Source of the DNA: Paenibacillus sp. PCH8
GTDB taxonomy: Bacteria; Bacillota; Bacilli; Paenibacillales; Paenibacillaceae
Reading direction: 5' to 3'
Assembly: GCF_002968835.1 (NCBI RefSeq)
Contig: NZ_PKQK01000004.1
Span: 62,001-126,000 of the forward strand
DNA: 64,000 nt
Below are positions 1-7,570 of the stretch, piece by piece. The first letter of the stretch is position 1, and each line of letters opens with the position of its first letter. Made by a program: the position numbers and the translations under genes. A model generated the notes under the pieces. That model had not been told where the DNA came from, searched no databases, and saw nothing but the letters and a program-made list of their open reading frames with translations.

Positions 1-1
1 C

Positions 2-526
2 CGCTTGCTTCAGGAAGAACGAGGAAAATCCGCTGAAGAAGCATTCCGAATCGTGAAGGAGCGTTCCCGGGACAACTCCCGGACACCGATGCAGTGGGAT
101 GGTAGTGAGAATGCCGGATTCACGACCGGAACCCCTTGGATTAAAGTGGATGAAAGATATCCTTCCATTCATGTGGAGCAGCAGCTGGCTGATCCGGGTT
201 CGATCTACTATCACTACCGCAAACTGATTGCCCTGCGCAAACAACTTACTGTGCTGACTGACGGTCTGTATGAACGTTTGGACGATGCACATCAGGATGT
301 GTTTGCATACGCGCGTACCAATGGAAGCGAAACCTTGATTGTTGTATCAAATTTCAGTAAGCGGGATGTTTCGTTCTCGCTGCCGGAAGCGGTATGGAAC
401 GATCATATTGAAGGGAAATCACCAGAATTACTGATTGGAAACACGGAGGCAGCGCCTGCTCTGGCGCAGGAAATCTCCCTTAGCCCGTATGCATCCTATA
501 TGTGGCTTGTGCCCCAAGAGGATTAA
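2..526 (+). CDS. treA: alpha,alpha-phosphotrehalase (trehalose-6-phosphate hydrolase), C-terminal part
   Basis: This is the C-terminal 174 or so residues of a GH13-family glucosidase; the N-terminus lies left of the window. The stretch DNSRTPMQWDGS is the conserved region shared by phosphotrehalases and oligo-1,6-glucosidases, and the rest is the C-terminal beta domain (FAYARTNGSETLIVVSNFS). The family hydrolyses trehalose-6-phosphate to glucose and glucose-6-phosphate in the cytoplasm. Sequence alone would also allow an oligo-1,6-glucosidase. The trehalose-type PTS permease that starts 28 bases downstream makes phosphotrehalase the better call. The two genes very probably form one operon that ends at the terminator after the permease. 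Confidence 0.85.
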   Translation, partial: RLLQEERGKSAEEAFRIVKERSRDNSRTPMQWDGSENAGFTTGTPWIKVDERYPSIHVEQQLADPGSIYYHYRKLIALRKQLTVLTDGLYERLDDAHQDVFAYARTNGSETLIVVSNFSKRDVSFSLPEAVWNDHIEGKSPELLIGNTEAAPALAQEISLSPYASYMWLVPQED

Positions 527-554
527 TCATATTTTATAAATAGGAAGTGACAAT

Positions 555-2585
555 ATGGCCATTGATAAAAAGCAGGTTGAGGAGATCGTCCAGGCCGTCG
601 GCGGCAAGGAGAATATTGAGGCGGCAACGCACTGTGTTACACGACTTCGGTTTGCTCTGTACGATGAGAGTAAAGTGGATGCCGAGAGTCTGGATCAGAA
701 TGATCTGGTGAAAGGACAATTCTCCTCTCAAGGACAATTTCAGGTGGTTATTGGACCGGGTCTGGTGGATAAAGTCTATGATGAGATGATTCAGATCACA
801 GGGGGCGATCGTTCCTCCAAAGATGATGTGAAGGCGGTTGCGGGTAAAAAACAAAATCCAATTCAACGTGCAATTAAGACACTCTCGGATATTTTCATTC
901 CGATTCTGCCAGCGATTATCACAGCAGGTCTCTTGCTCGGAATTAACAATATTTTGACAGGGCCAGGCATCTTCTTTGATGGAAAATCACTGGTGGATGT
1001 CTATCCGGCCTGGAAGGATCTCGCTTCCATTATTAATACGATCGCGAGTACAGCCTTTACGTTCCTGCCGGCTCTAATTGGTTGGGCTGCTGTTAAACGA
1101 TTCGGTGGCAGTCCGCTACTCGGGATTGTACTCGGTCTCATTCTGGTACATCCCGATCTGTTGAGTGCTTATGGTTACGCAGATGCAGTGAATAATGGAA
1201 CTGTACCAACGTGGAACCTGTTCGGCTGGGAGATTGAGAAGATCGGTTATCAAGGGCAGGTTCTGCCGGTATTGGTATCTGCCTACCTGCTTGCGAAGAT
1301 GGAGATTTTCCTGAATAGAAGGGTACATGATTCGATTAAATTGCTGGTGGTTGCACCCGTTACGTTGCTGGTTACCGGCTTCTTGGCATTCACGATCATT
1401 GGTCCGGTTACCTTCGGTATCGCGAATGCAATTACTTCTGGCTTGATCTATGTCTACGATTCATACGCGGCCCTGGGTGGCCTGATCTACGGTGGTCTGT
1501 ATGCTTTGCTGGTTATCACCGGTATGCACCACACTTTCCTTGCGGTAGACGTGCAGCTAATTGGTAGTCAGGGTGGTACATTCCTGTGGCCGATGCTGGC
1601 ATTGTCCAATATCGCACAGGGTTCAGCGGCACTTGCCATGATGCTTGTCCTGCGTGAGAAGAAAATGAGAGGACTTGCAGCAACGTCATCGGTTTCGGCC
1701 TTCTTAGGGGTTACCGAGCCGGCCATCTTCGGAGTGAATATCCGTTACCGATATCCATTTATCTTCGGTATGATCGGTTCCGCTATCGGTGGTGTGCTGC
1801 TGACGATGAATAATGTTCAGGCCACCTCGATCGGTGTAGGCGGTATTCCTGGATTCCTGTCGATTTTCCCTAACAAATGGGGTGTCTTCTTCATCGGCAT
1901 GGCAATTGTATTGGTTGTACCGTTTGTACTGACTGTCATTTTTGGCAGAGCGAAACTGAGAAAAGAAGATCGTAGTGAAAGCGATGGTCCTGCTGCTGAG
2001 TCCAAAGCTATGACTTCGAATTCTGCTTCGGGAGTTGCGTCTTCGACTACAGCATCCAATCCAGATGCAGATACACACAAGCGCTCACGCAGTGAGGCAC
2101 AGGTTGGAGACGAACCTGTGAATACGCTGGAAGTCATGGCGCCGTTGACAGGTAAGGCCGTTTCACTTGAGCAAGTACCCGATCCGGCTTTTGCCGAGAA
2201 ACAAATGGGCGAAGGTGTAGCGATTGAACCTTCAGGTAACGTTGTTGTTGCCCCGTTTGATGCACAGGTAGCTCACGTAATCAAAAGCAAACATGCGGTG
2301 ATTCTGGAACACGCAAGTGGTTTGCAGGTGTTGATCCATGTGGGGATTAATACGGTTTCACTCAAAGGTGAAGGGTTCAACATGCATGTCGAAGCTGGCG
2401 AGCGTGTCAAAGCCGGGCAAAAGCTCCTGGAATTCGATCGTAAGGTGATTGAAGATGCGGGGTATCCGCTGATTACGCCAATTATTATTCCAGACGGACA
2501 GGATATGGTTGATCGGGTGGAAGTCACGACAGGTGATGTTACATCCAATCAGAATGGTGTGCTGAAGGTTCATCTGAAGGGTTAA
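555..2585 (+). CDS. treP: PTS trehalose transporter subunit IIBC with fused IIA domain
   Basis: A 676-residue phosphotransferase permease that imports trehalose and phosphorylates it to trehalose-6-phosphate. Residues about 1-85 are the IIB domain, with the phospho-cysteine in THCVTRLRF. Residues about 105-470 are the membrane IIC domain with many hydrophobic helices and the conserved GITEP-like motif FLGVTEPAIFG. A Ser/Ala/Thr-rich linker (about 475-520) joins a C-terminal glucose-type IIA domain carrying the phospho-histidine motif LIHVGINTV. B. subtilis TreP lacks the fused IIA and borrows one; this protein carries its own. It follows the phosphotrehalase gene and precedes a strong terminator. 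Confidence 0.93.
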   Translation: MAIDKKQVEEIVQAVGGKENIEAATHCVTRLRFALYDESKVDAESLDQNDLVKGQFSSQGQFQVVIGPGLVDKVYDEMIQITGGDRSSKDDVKAVAGKKQNPIQRAIKTLSDIFIPILPAIITAGLLLGINNILTGPGIFFDGKSLVDVYPAWKDLASIINTIASTAFTFLPALIGWAAVKRFGGSPLLGIVLGLILVHPDLLSAYGYADAVNNGTVPTWNLFGWEIEKIGYQGQVLPVLVSAYLLAKMEIFLNRRVHDSIKLLVVAPVTLLVTGFLAFTIIGPVTFGIANAITSGLIYVYDSYAALGGLIYGGLYALLVITGMHHTFLAVDVQLIGSQGGTFLWPMLALSNIAQGSAALAMMLVLREKKMRGLAATSSVSAFLGVTEPAIFGVNIRYRYPFIFGMIGSAIGGVLLTMNNVQATSIGVGGIPGFLSIFPNKWGVFFIGMAIVLVVPFVLTVIFGRAKLRKEDRSESDGPAAESKAMTSNSASGVASSTTASNPDADTHKRSRSEAQVGDEPVNTLEVMAPLTGKAVSLEQVPDPAFAEKQMGEGVAIEPSGNVVVAPFDAQVAHVIKSKHAVILEHASGLQVLIHVGINTVSLKGEGFNMHVEAGERVKAGQKLLEFDRKVIEDAGYPLITPIIIPDGQDMVDRVEVTTGDVTSNQNGVLKVHLKG

Positions 2586-2602
2586 TTGCATACAACAACA
2601 AG

Positions 2603-2633
2603 AAGGGGCTGCGTGATATGCAGCTCCTTTTTT
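2603..2633 (+). terminator. Rho-independent terminator of the trehalose operon
   Basis: A stem GGGGCTGC / GCAGCTCC with a 7-base loop is followed by six T. It lies 18 bases after the treP stop. The group II intron remnant begins six bases after the T run. Confidence 0.85.
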
Positions 2634-2639
2634 GTTAGC

Positions 2640-2969
2640 GTGCCCAGAGGTACGCATTATCTAGTTGGTGAAAGTCCAATCAAAGGAGGGGCCAAGCCAC
2701 CTTTGTAGCCAGGATGTTTGCACATGGCGAGATCTGTGTGTAAAAGCGCATCGACAAAAGTATCGGTCAGAGACCGGGCGAGCGACAACCCAGGTCGCAA
2801 CATCAAGTGAATCCTGCCGCGTCGTTAAAAGGGCCCTGCGAAGGAGAAAAGAGGGAGCCGAGTCTTGTGACAATGGACGAAGGCCAAGGAAGTCAATGCA
2901 TTATCTTTCAATCCATGCCGTTCCCTTTACGCCTGAGGTTTCTTCACTGTTGTCCCAAGTTCTGCATTG
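2640..2969 (+). mobile_element. group II intron remnant, 5' part with an internal inverted segment
   Basis: Positions 2640-2892 are about 90% identical to the first 253 bases of the better-preserved intron at 19678, including the GGTGAAAGTCC motif. At 2893-2969 the sequence continues as the reverse complement of what follows in the other copy (about 19932-20005). The inverted piece is bounded by CAATGCA and TGCATTG. Domains V and VI are missing, so splicing is not expected. The remnant starts immediately after the treP terminator and ends against the truncated gene that follows, giving an accidental open frame across the junction. Confidence 0.8.
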
Positions 2970-3018
2970 TCTAACAGACGCTTTTAGAAGAGCGACCAGT
3001 GAAAAGTTTAAACGGGAG

Positions 3019-3699
3019 ATGTCGCCAGGTGTGTATGAAAACTACATGTTTAGAGAGGTGGCATCGACGAGTGCTTTCGTGCAGCGTAATTTGGTTTGCG
3101 AAACAGTTGATACCAAAGGGAGAAGATTGAACTACATCCCGGATGTAGGATCGTTAGTATTGGATCGGAAAACGGAGAAGGTAGATGCCGGTTACGTTTC
3201 TTCCATGGCGCAGCAATTGGTTAGTAACGCTGCCCTGCAATTTGATATCTTCCGAAATAATTATGGATCTACGACATTACTAACCGTGATTACGAATGCT
3301 TTAAAGAGTATGTCACCAACCCCAGTAAGGCCATCTGGAGGTGTGTATTTTGTTCCAGCGCAATTTGACGGGAACCTAGATGCATTGATTCGCTTTATTG
3401 TTTCTCTTGAAAAAGGGGAAGCGGAGAAGGTTCCTGTCATGAACACGTTAGGTATGAAAAACATGGTGACTCGGAAATTGATGGATCATCTCCGTTCAAC
3501 ACTGGCTGCTTGTGAGAATGGGGTAGAGAATCAACTCAAGAAGAATGATCTAAAAGCTATTCTTGAAGATGCAAAAATTGTGGTGAGCAACTTTAAAGAA
3601 TACGAAAGTATTGTTACAGGGAATTTGCAAGAAATAGAGGCTTATGTTGCGCTCATCCGTAAGAGAGTTGCGGATGCCTTAGCAAATATGGCCGATTGA
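3019..3699 (+). CDS. hypothetical protein of a MoxR/VWA locus, 5'-truncated
   Basis: I do not recognise a named family. The protein part begins somewhere after 2970; the upstream open frame from 2665 translates intron RNA and is not genuine. ATG 3019 (MSPGVYENYMFREV) is the first internal methionine, but no good ribosome binding site supports it, so the native start was probably lost when the intron remnant joined. The remaining 226 residues are soluble and mixed alpha/beta, with an alpha-helical C-terminus (about residues 150-226). The gene sits upstream of the AAA ATPase and VWA genes, as the first gene of an apparent three-gene set, although a terminator separates it from them. Confidence 0.55.
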   Translation: MSPGVYENYMFREVASTSAFVQRNLVCETVDTKGRRLNYIPDVGSLVLDRKTEKVDAGYVSSMAQQLVSNAALQFDIFRNNYGSTTLLTVITNALKSMSPTPVRPSGGVYFVPAQFDGNLDALIRFIVSLEKGEAEKVPVMNTLGMKNMVTRKLMDHLRSTLAACENGVENQLKKNDLKAILEDAKIVVSNFKEYESIVTGNLQEIEAYVALIRKRVADALANMAD

Positions 3700-3723
3700 T
3701 CTTCACATTTTCTTGTTGAAACG

Positions 3724-3762
3724 GAGCTGACCCTATGTCTTTTTGGGTTCAGCTCTTTTTGA
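3724..3762 (+). terminator. Rho-independent terminator
   Basis: Stem GAGCTGACCC / GGGTTCAGCTC followed by five T. It lies between the truncated hypothetical gene and the AAA ATPase gene, so the ATPase and VWA genes probably have their own promoter or depend on read-through. Confidence 0.8.
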
Positions 3763-3793
3763 TTTCTAAAACCAATATATGGAGTATTTATAT

Positions 3794-4888
3794 ATGAAAA
3801 TTAAAAATATTCAAAATGCGCTGTCACAACAGTATGCAGAACGTGAAGAAGTCATTGAGGGGCATATGGTAGCCATGATTGCTCGTCAACATGCCTTGTT
3901 GATTGGGCCACCTGGAACAGGAAAGAGCGCAATAGTGAGTGATTTGACTAAACGTATTACAGGAGCCAATTATTTTCAATGGCTGCTGACACGTTTCAGT
4001 ACACCAGAGGAGCTATTTGGTCCTGTATCCTTAAAGGAATTGGAACATGGTGTGTACAAACGAAACACGGCTGGGAAATTGCGAACGGCACATACATCCT
4101 TTCTCGATGAGATTTTTAAGGCGAATAGTGCTATTTTGAATGCGCTTTTGACACTCATCAATGAAAGGATATTTTACAATGATGGCGCACCAGCACGAGT
4201 TCCGCTCATGTCACTCATTGGCAGCTCGAATGAGTATCCTGAGGAGGGTGAAGGACTGGCGGCATTGTTTGACCGATTTCTACTGAGGTTTGAGGTGAAC
4301 TATATCGGAGAGGATCAGTCTTTTGTATCTATGTTGAAAGGATATTCACCATCTCTTGCGGATATGAATATTGAGGAGCTGGTTCAACTTCAATTTTTTA
4401 GTGACACCGTAGTGATTCCTGATAAGGTTTTTGATGCCTTGAGCAAAATCAGGAGAGAACTGATGGATGAAGGGATTCGGCCTTCAGATCGACGGTTTAA
4501 GCAGACTCTCTCTGTGATCCGCGCGAAGGCCGTACTTGCTGGCAGAGATAAGGCTATCTTGGAAGACCTCATGATTCTCAAGAACAGTTTGTGGGAGAAA
4601 CCGGAACAACGCGATAAGGTCATGAAAATCTTGCGGAACTATGCTCAGGATGCGTTGAAGACACGCATTCAAGAAATTGAAGCAGAAACAGCAGATATCA
4701 TGAAAACTTTGGATCAGTCCAGTAATTCTACGGACGTTGCTGTTGAAAGTACGAAGAAACTGAAATCGCTGGTCAATGAGCTGAAAAAACTTCAAAAAGA
4801 CAATCCAAACAGACGGGAAGTTGAGAGTGCCATTGCAACTGTTCAAAAATCTTTGAGTGGTATAGCGTCCCAAGTGTTGGGAGTGTAG
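3794..4888 (+). CDS. MoxR-type AAA+ ATPase (RavA-like)
   Basis: A 364-residue AAA+ ATPase of the MoxR class. It has Walker A GPPGTGKS, a Walker B region with LDEIFKA, a sensor-1 stretch GSSNEYP and an arginine-finger region LFDRFLLRF. A lid domain and a charged, probably coiled-coil tail (about residues 290-360) follow. MoxR ATPases act with VWA proteins as chaperone-like remodelling pairs, and here a VWA gene starts three bases after the stop. ATG 3794 is preferred over ATG 3779 because the GGAG at 3782-3785 is correctly placed for it. The substrate is unknown. Confidence 0.88.
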   Translation: MKIKNIQNALSQQYAEREEVIEGHMVAMIARQHALLIGPPGTGKSAIVSDLTKRITGANYFQWLLTRFSTPEELFGPVSLKELEHGVYKRNTAGKLRTAHTSFLDEIFKANSAILNALLTLINERIFYNDGAPARVPLMSLIGSSNEYPEEGEGLAALFDRFLLRFEVNYIGEDQSFVSMLKGYSPSLADMNIEELVQLQFFSDTVVIPDKVFDALSKIRRELMDEGIRPSDRRFKQTLSVIRAKAVLAGRDKAILEDLMILKNSLWEKPEQRDKVMKILRNYAQDALKTRIQEIEAETADIMKTLDQSSNSTDVAVESTKKLKSLVNELKKLQKDNPNRREVESAIATVQKSLSGIASQVLGV

Positions 4889-4891
4889 CAG

Positions 4892-6205
4892 ATGACTGTA
4901 CCTATGAAATCGGTTTTAAACACAGATGCCTATGACCGTAGACGATTTGGACAATTAATGGAAATGTCAAGCAAGCTGAAGAAGATTGGATAAGAGGGGA
5001 AGAACATCTTCCCCTTGATCCAACCCTCGATGAGTGATCTATGGGCGGGTTTGTTTAAAATGAAGCCAGAGCTGCTTGATGAGGTTCATGAAGAGCTCGG
5101 GATGAACCATCAGCTCATGGACAGAGTGATGAGAGATCAAGGATATTTGGATTTTGGTGAATTCACTCGTTTGGATGATCTGGCGGCAGCTATTGGTACA
5201 ACGAATTATAGTGAAACCGTTCTTAGATGGGTGAAAGAGCAGGCCAAGCAAGATCAAGACTTGGCAGAAGCTTTTCAAAAGCTCATTCAAGGAGAACAAG
5301 GAGCTTCCCGGCAGGCTACAGACGCTTTATCCGCAGCGCTTAATCAGAACGGATCTCAATTATCGCAAATGCTCGCTCAGGCTGCTGATGAAGCGATAGA
5401 GACTAAAGAAAATGTGAAATCCATGTTAGGTGGAATACAGGCTGGAAGTGGTGACAGTGAGCTGAAGAAGGTTCCATTGAAAGAGCAACTAATTCTAGCT
5501 GAAAAGTTGAGTCATGATAAGAAGTTGAAAGAAATTGCAAAATGGGCAGGACGATTGAAGGTCATTGCGAATCGTAAACAGCGTTCTAAACATAAGGACG
5601 CGATTGATCGGAATGGAATTCGGCAAGGAAGTGACATTAAGCAACTGCTGCCGATGGAGCTAGGCAGTTACTCCAGCCCCATTAGCAAAATGGATTTTTT
5701 ACGCCGATATGCGGAATGTCAAACTCTTCAGTATGATACGAAGGGAAAAGAACGACTCGGTAAAGGGCCCATTATCCTGTGTCTCGATCAATCTGGTAGT
5801 ATGAAGAGTCAGGATACGATCTCCAAGGGATTTGCTTTGGCTCTCATGAGTATTGCCCGGAAACAGAGAAGGGATTTTGCGTGGATTCCATTTTCCTCAC
5901 ATGCTTCTGATGCGATCATCTATGAGCGAGGAAAAATTGAAGTGCAAGATATGATTCAGCTTGCTACCGTTTTTCTTGACGGAGGTATGAATTTTGTACA
6001 GCTCTTAAAGAAAGCAAGCGAAGTTATTAAGCAGAGTCGATTTAATCAAGCAGATGTTATTTTTGTCACTGATGGGGAAGCCCATGTAAATCATGATTTC
6101 TTAAAAGCATGGAGTAATTTGAAAAAAAAAAAAGGATTTTCTGATCGAATTGTTCTAGCCTCATCGTTTGAGGATCAATCAATAAAGCATGCTTTTGATA
6201 TATGA
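4892..6205 (+). pseudogene. VWA-domain protein (ViaA/CoxE-like), reading frame interrupted near the N-terminus
   Basis: The real start is probably ATG 4892, three bases after the ATPase stop and behind GGGAGTG. That frame (MTVPMKSVLNTDAYDRRR) hits TAA at 4991. Between about 4975 and 5030 a neighbouring frame reads well (AEEDWIRGEEHLPLDPTLDE), after which the first frame resumes at SDLWAGLFK. Two compensating indels therefore fit better than a late start at TTG 5015 or ATG 5030. The VWA domain has the MIDAS signature DQSGSM and the distal FVTDGE, but the usual GGTNF reads GGMNF, which loses the metal-binding threonine. After a run of A at about 6122-6133 the end looks short (LKKKKGFSDRIV), suggesting a small internal deletion. 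It probably partnered the ATPase. Confidence 0.75.
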
Positions 6206-6212
6206 CCAAAGA

Positions 6213-6241
6213 ATAGGACGTGCACATTGCGTCCCTTTTTT
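6213..6241 (+). terminator. Rho-independent terminator
   Basis: GGACG / CGTCC stem with a T run, just after the VWA stop codon. Confidence 0.65.
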
Positions 6242-6264
6242 CTTAATATAAGGAGGACACAAGT

Positions 6265-6399
6265 ATGAAAAGAGCAAGCATACAGAGAACAACAAGCGTG
6301 ACGTATTCGATTTACCATTCCAACGCAGAAGAGTGCAGAAATAAATTAACCAGCTTAATTAGTGAGAGGTATTTTGTGCTAGATAGTAAATTGGTTTAA
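6265..6399 (+). CDS. small hypothetical protein, 44 residues
   Basis: ATG 6265 is preceded by a near-perfect AAGGAGG at 6250-6256. The product (MKRASIQRTTSVTYSIYHSN... ending DSKLV) is basic, has no signal peptide or membrane segment, and matches no family I know. It could be a genuine small protein or the surviving N-terminus of a larger gene. The long AT-rich gap after it, and its position at the edge of an accessory island, favour the second possibility. Confidence 0.4.
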   Translation: MKRASIQRTTSVTYSIYHSNAEECRNKLTSLISERYFVLDSKLV

Positions 6400-6796
6400 A
6401 TAGGATTAAATGTTAAATAAATGGTAAGAAAAGAGATGCTAGTTTGAGTTACTACTTGATGAATATGTTTTAAGGTGAAAAGATGAAAATCAACATCCTC
6501 ACATGAAATTGGATAGATTTATTTAATATGTGCTCATATTTTAAATGGTTTTTTAAATACCAATTAATACTAAAAAAATAAATTTATTTATATATATAGT
6601 ATTAATGGTTTTTACTCGACATGAAAATACAATAAAATACAATTTACACCTATTTATTAATTGCAATGAATGAACGATAATGATAAAGCTATTTAGCAAC
6701 AGTGTATGAAAAGGAGTGAGGTTTATCGGTGTAAAGAGAAGAAATTATATTATAGAAAGTAAATAACAATATTATAGTGAGGGGAACAATCAAATA
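6400..6796. other. AT-rich intergenic region
   Basis: About 400 bases of very AT-rich DNA with no convincing gene. An 18-codon frame at about 6706-6762 has no good ribosome binding site. The region presumably holds the promoter of the secreted protein gene at 6797. I cannot pick a single clear -35/-10 pair. Confidence 0.5.
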
Positions 6797-7522
6797 ATGA
6801 AGATTAATGTAGTAATTAAATTATTAATTTCTTTAAGTTTGATTTTGACAATGAGAGTTACAAGTACCGTTCAAGCAGAAGATATCAAAGTTTCTGAGCA
6901 CCCAAATTTATCTACAATATCTTTCGAATCACGTACACAGCAAATAACTATATTTTCAACTAACGTTGATAGCTTTGAGACAAGTTTGAATTACAATAGT
7001 GATGGTTTCAGCGGAACGCTTAATAAACAAGGTAATCCAACCGTGGTTTCAGGAGAATTGAAACCAGCCCAAACCATTACAGCACCTACACATAGTTGTG
7101 GGAGTTCCATTCCGGGTAAATATGTTGCTAATGGTAATTGGGTACCGACAGGTCCAGAGATTTCTTGTCCTTGGGAAAAAACGGCTAAAGTTCAAGATGT
7201 GACCATTACGTTGACAAGGACTTATGAAACGAGTTCCAAGATTTGTCCATCACCGAATAAATCAAAGGCGAATTATGCGTGTACTATGTCATGGGTATAT
7301 TATTATGATGGTTCCATAACTTTACCTGCATCAGACACTCGTAATTATGCCCAAGTATATTCAGGTACAGTAACAAAACCAGTGGAAAAGATAGCAAAAT
7401 ATACTTACACCTATAATTCTTCAGGACAACTTACGGACATTTTGTTTAAATCAGGCAAGAAAATAAGTTATGAATATGATAAAAATGGGAATTTGAAAAA
7501 GACAACAGTAGTCAATCCATAG
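6797..7522 (+). CDS. secreted protein carrying a free copy of the Rhs-toxin N-terminal four-cysteine domain
   Basis: A 241-residue protein with a Sec signal peptide (MKINVVIKLLISLSLIL, then VQAED). Residues about 64-195 resemble residues about 501-632 of the adjacent Rhs protein: FSGTLNK, TITAPT, IPGKY, ITLTR, CPSP, ANY.CT, SDTR. Four cysteines are shared. The tail has two YD/Rhs-like repeat units (YTYNSSGQLTD and YEYDKNGNLKK). The gene lies 48 bases upstream of the large Rhs gene and is probably cotranscribed with it. The domain has no name that I recognise. The gene could be a duplicated fragment, or an accessory protein that pairs with or modifies export of the toxin. Confidence 0.65.
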   Translation: MKINVVIKLLISLSLILTMRVTSTVQAEDIKVSEHPNLSTISFESRTQQITIFSTNVDSFETSLNYNSDGFSGTLNKQGNPTVVSGELKPAQTITAPTHSCGSSIPGKYVANGNWVPTGPEISCPWEKTAKVQDVTITLTRTYETSSKICPSPNKSKANYACTMSWVYYYDGSITLPASDTRNYAQVYSGTVTKPVEKIAKYTYTYNSSGQLTDILFKSGKKISYEYDKNGNLKKTTVVNP

Positions 7523-7570
7523 ACTATGAGCACATTGTAGCTACTAATTATTGAACGGAGCGAAATTTAG

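Noticed and set aside
2665..3018. N-terminal extension of the hypothetical protein starting at TTG 2665
   Set aside because: These codons translate the group II intron remnant, whose sequence repeats at 19703 in a different setting. The genuine gene part starts after 2970.
6400..6796. Possible riboswitch or small RNA in the AT-rich gap
   Set aside because: No recognised aptamer core or stable hairpin is visible by eye, and the composition alone explains the lack of genes.
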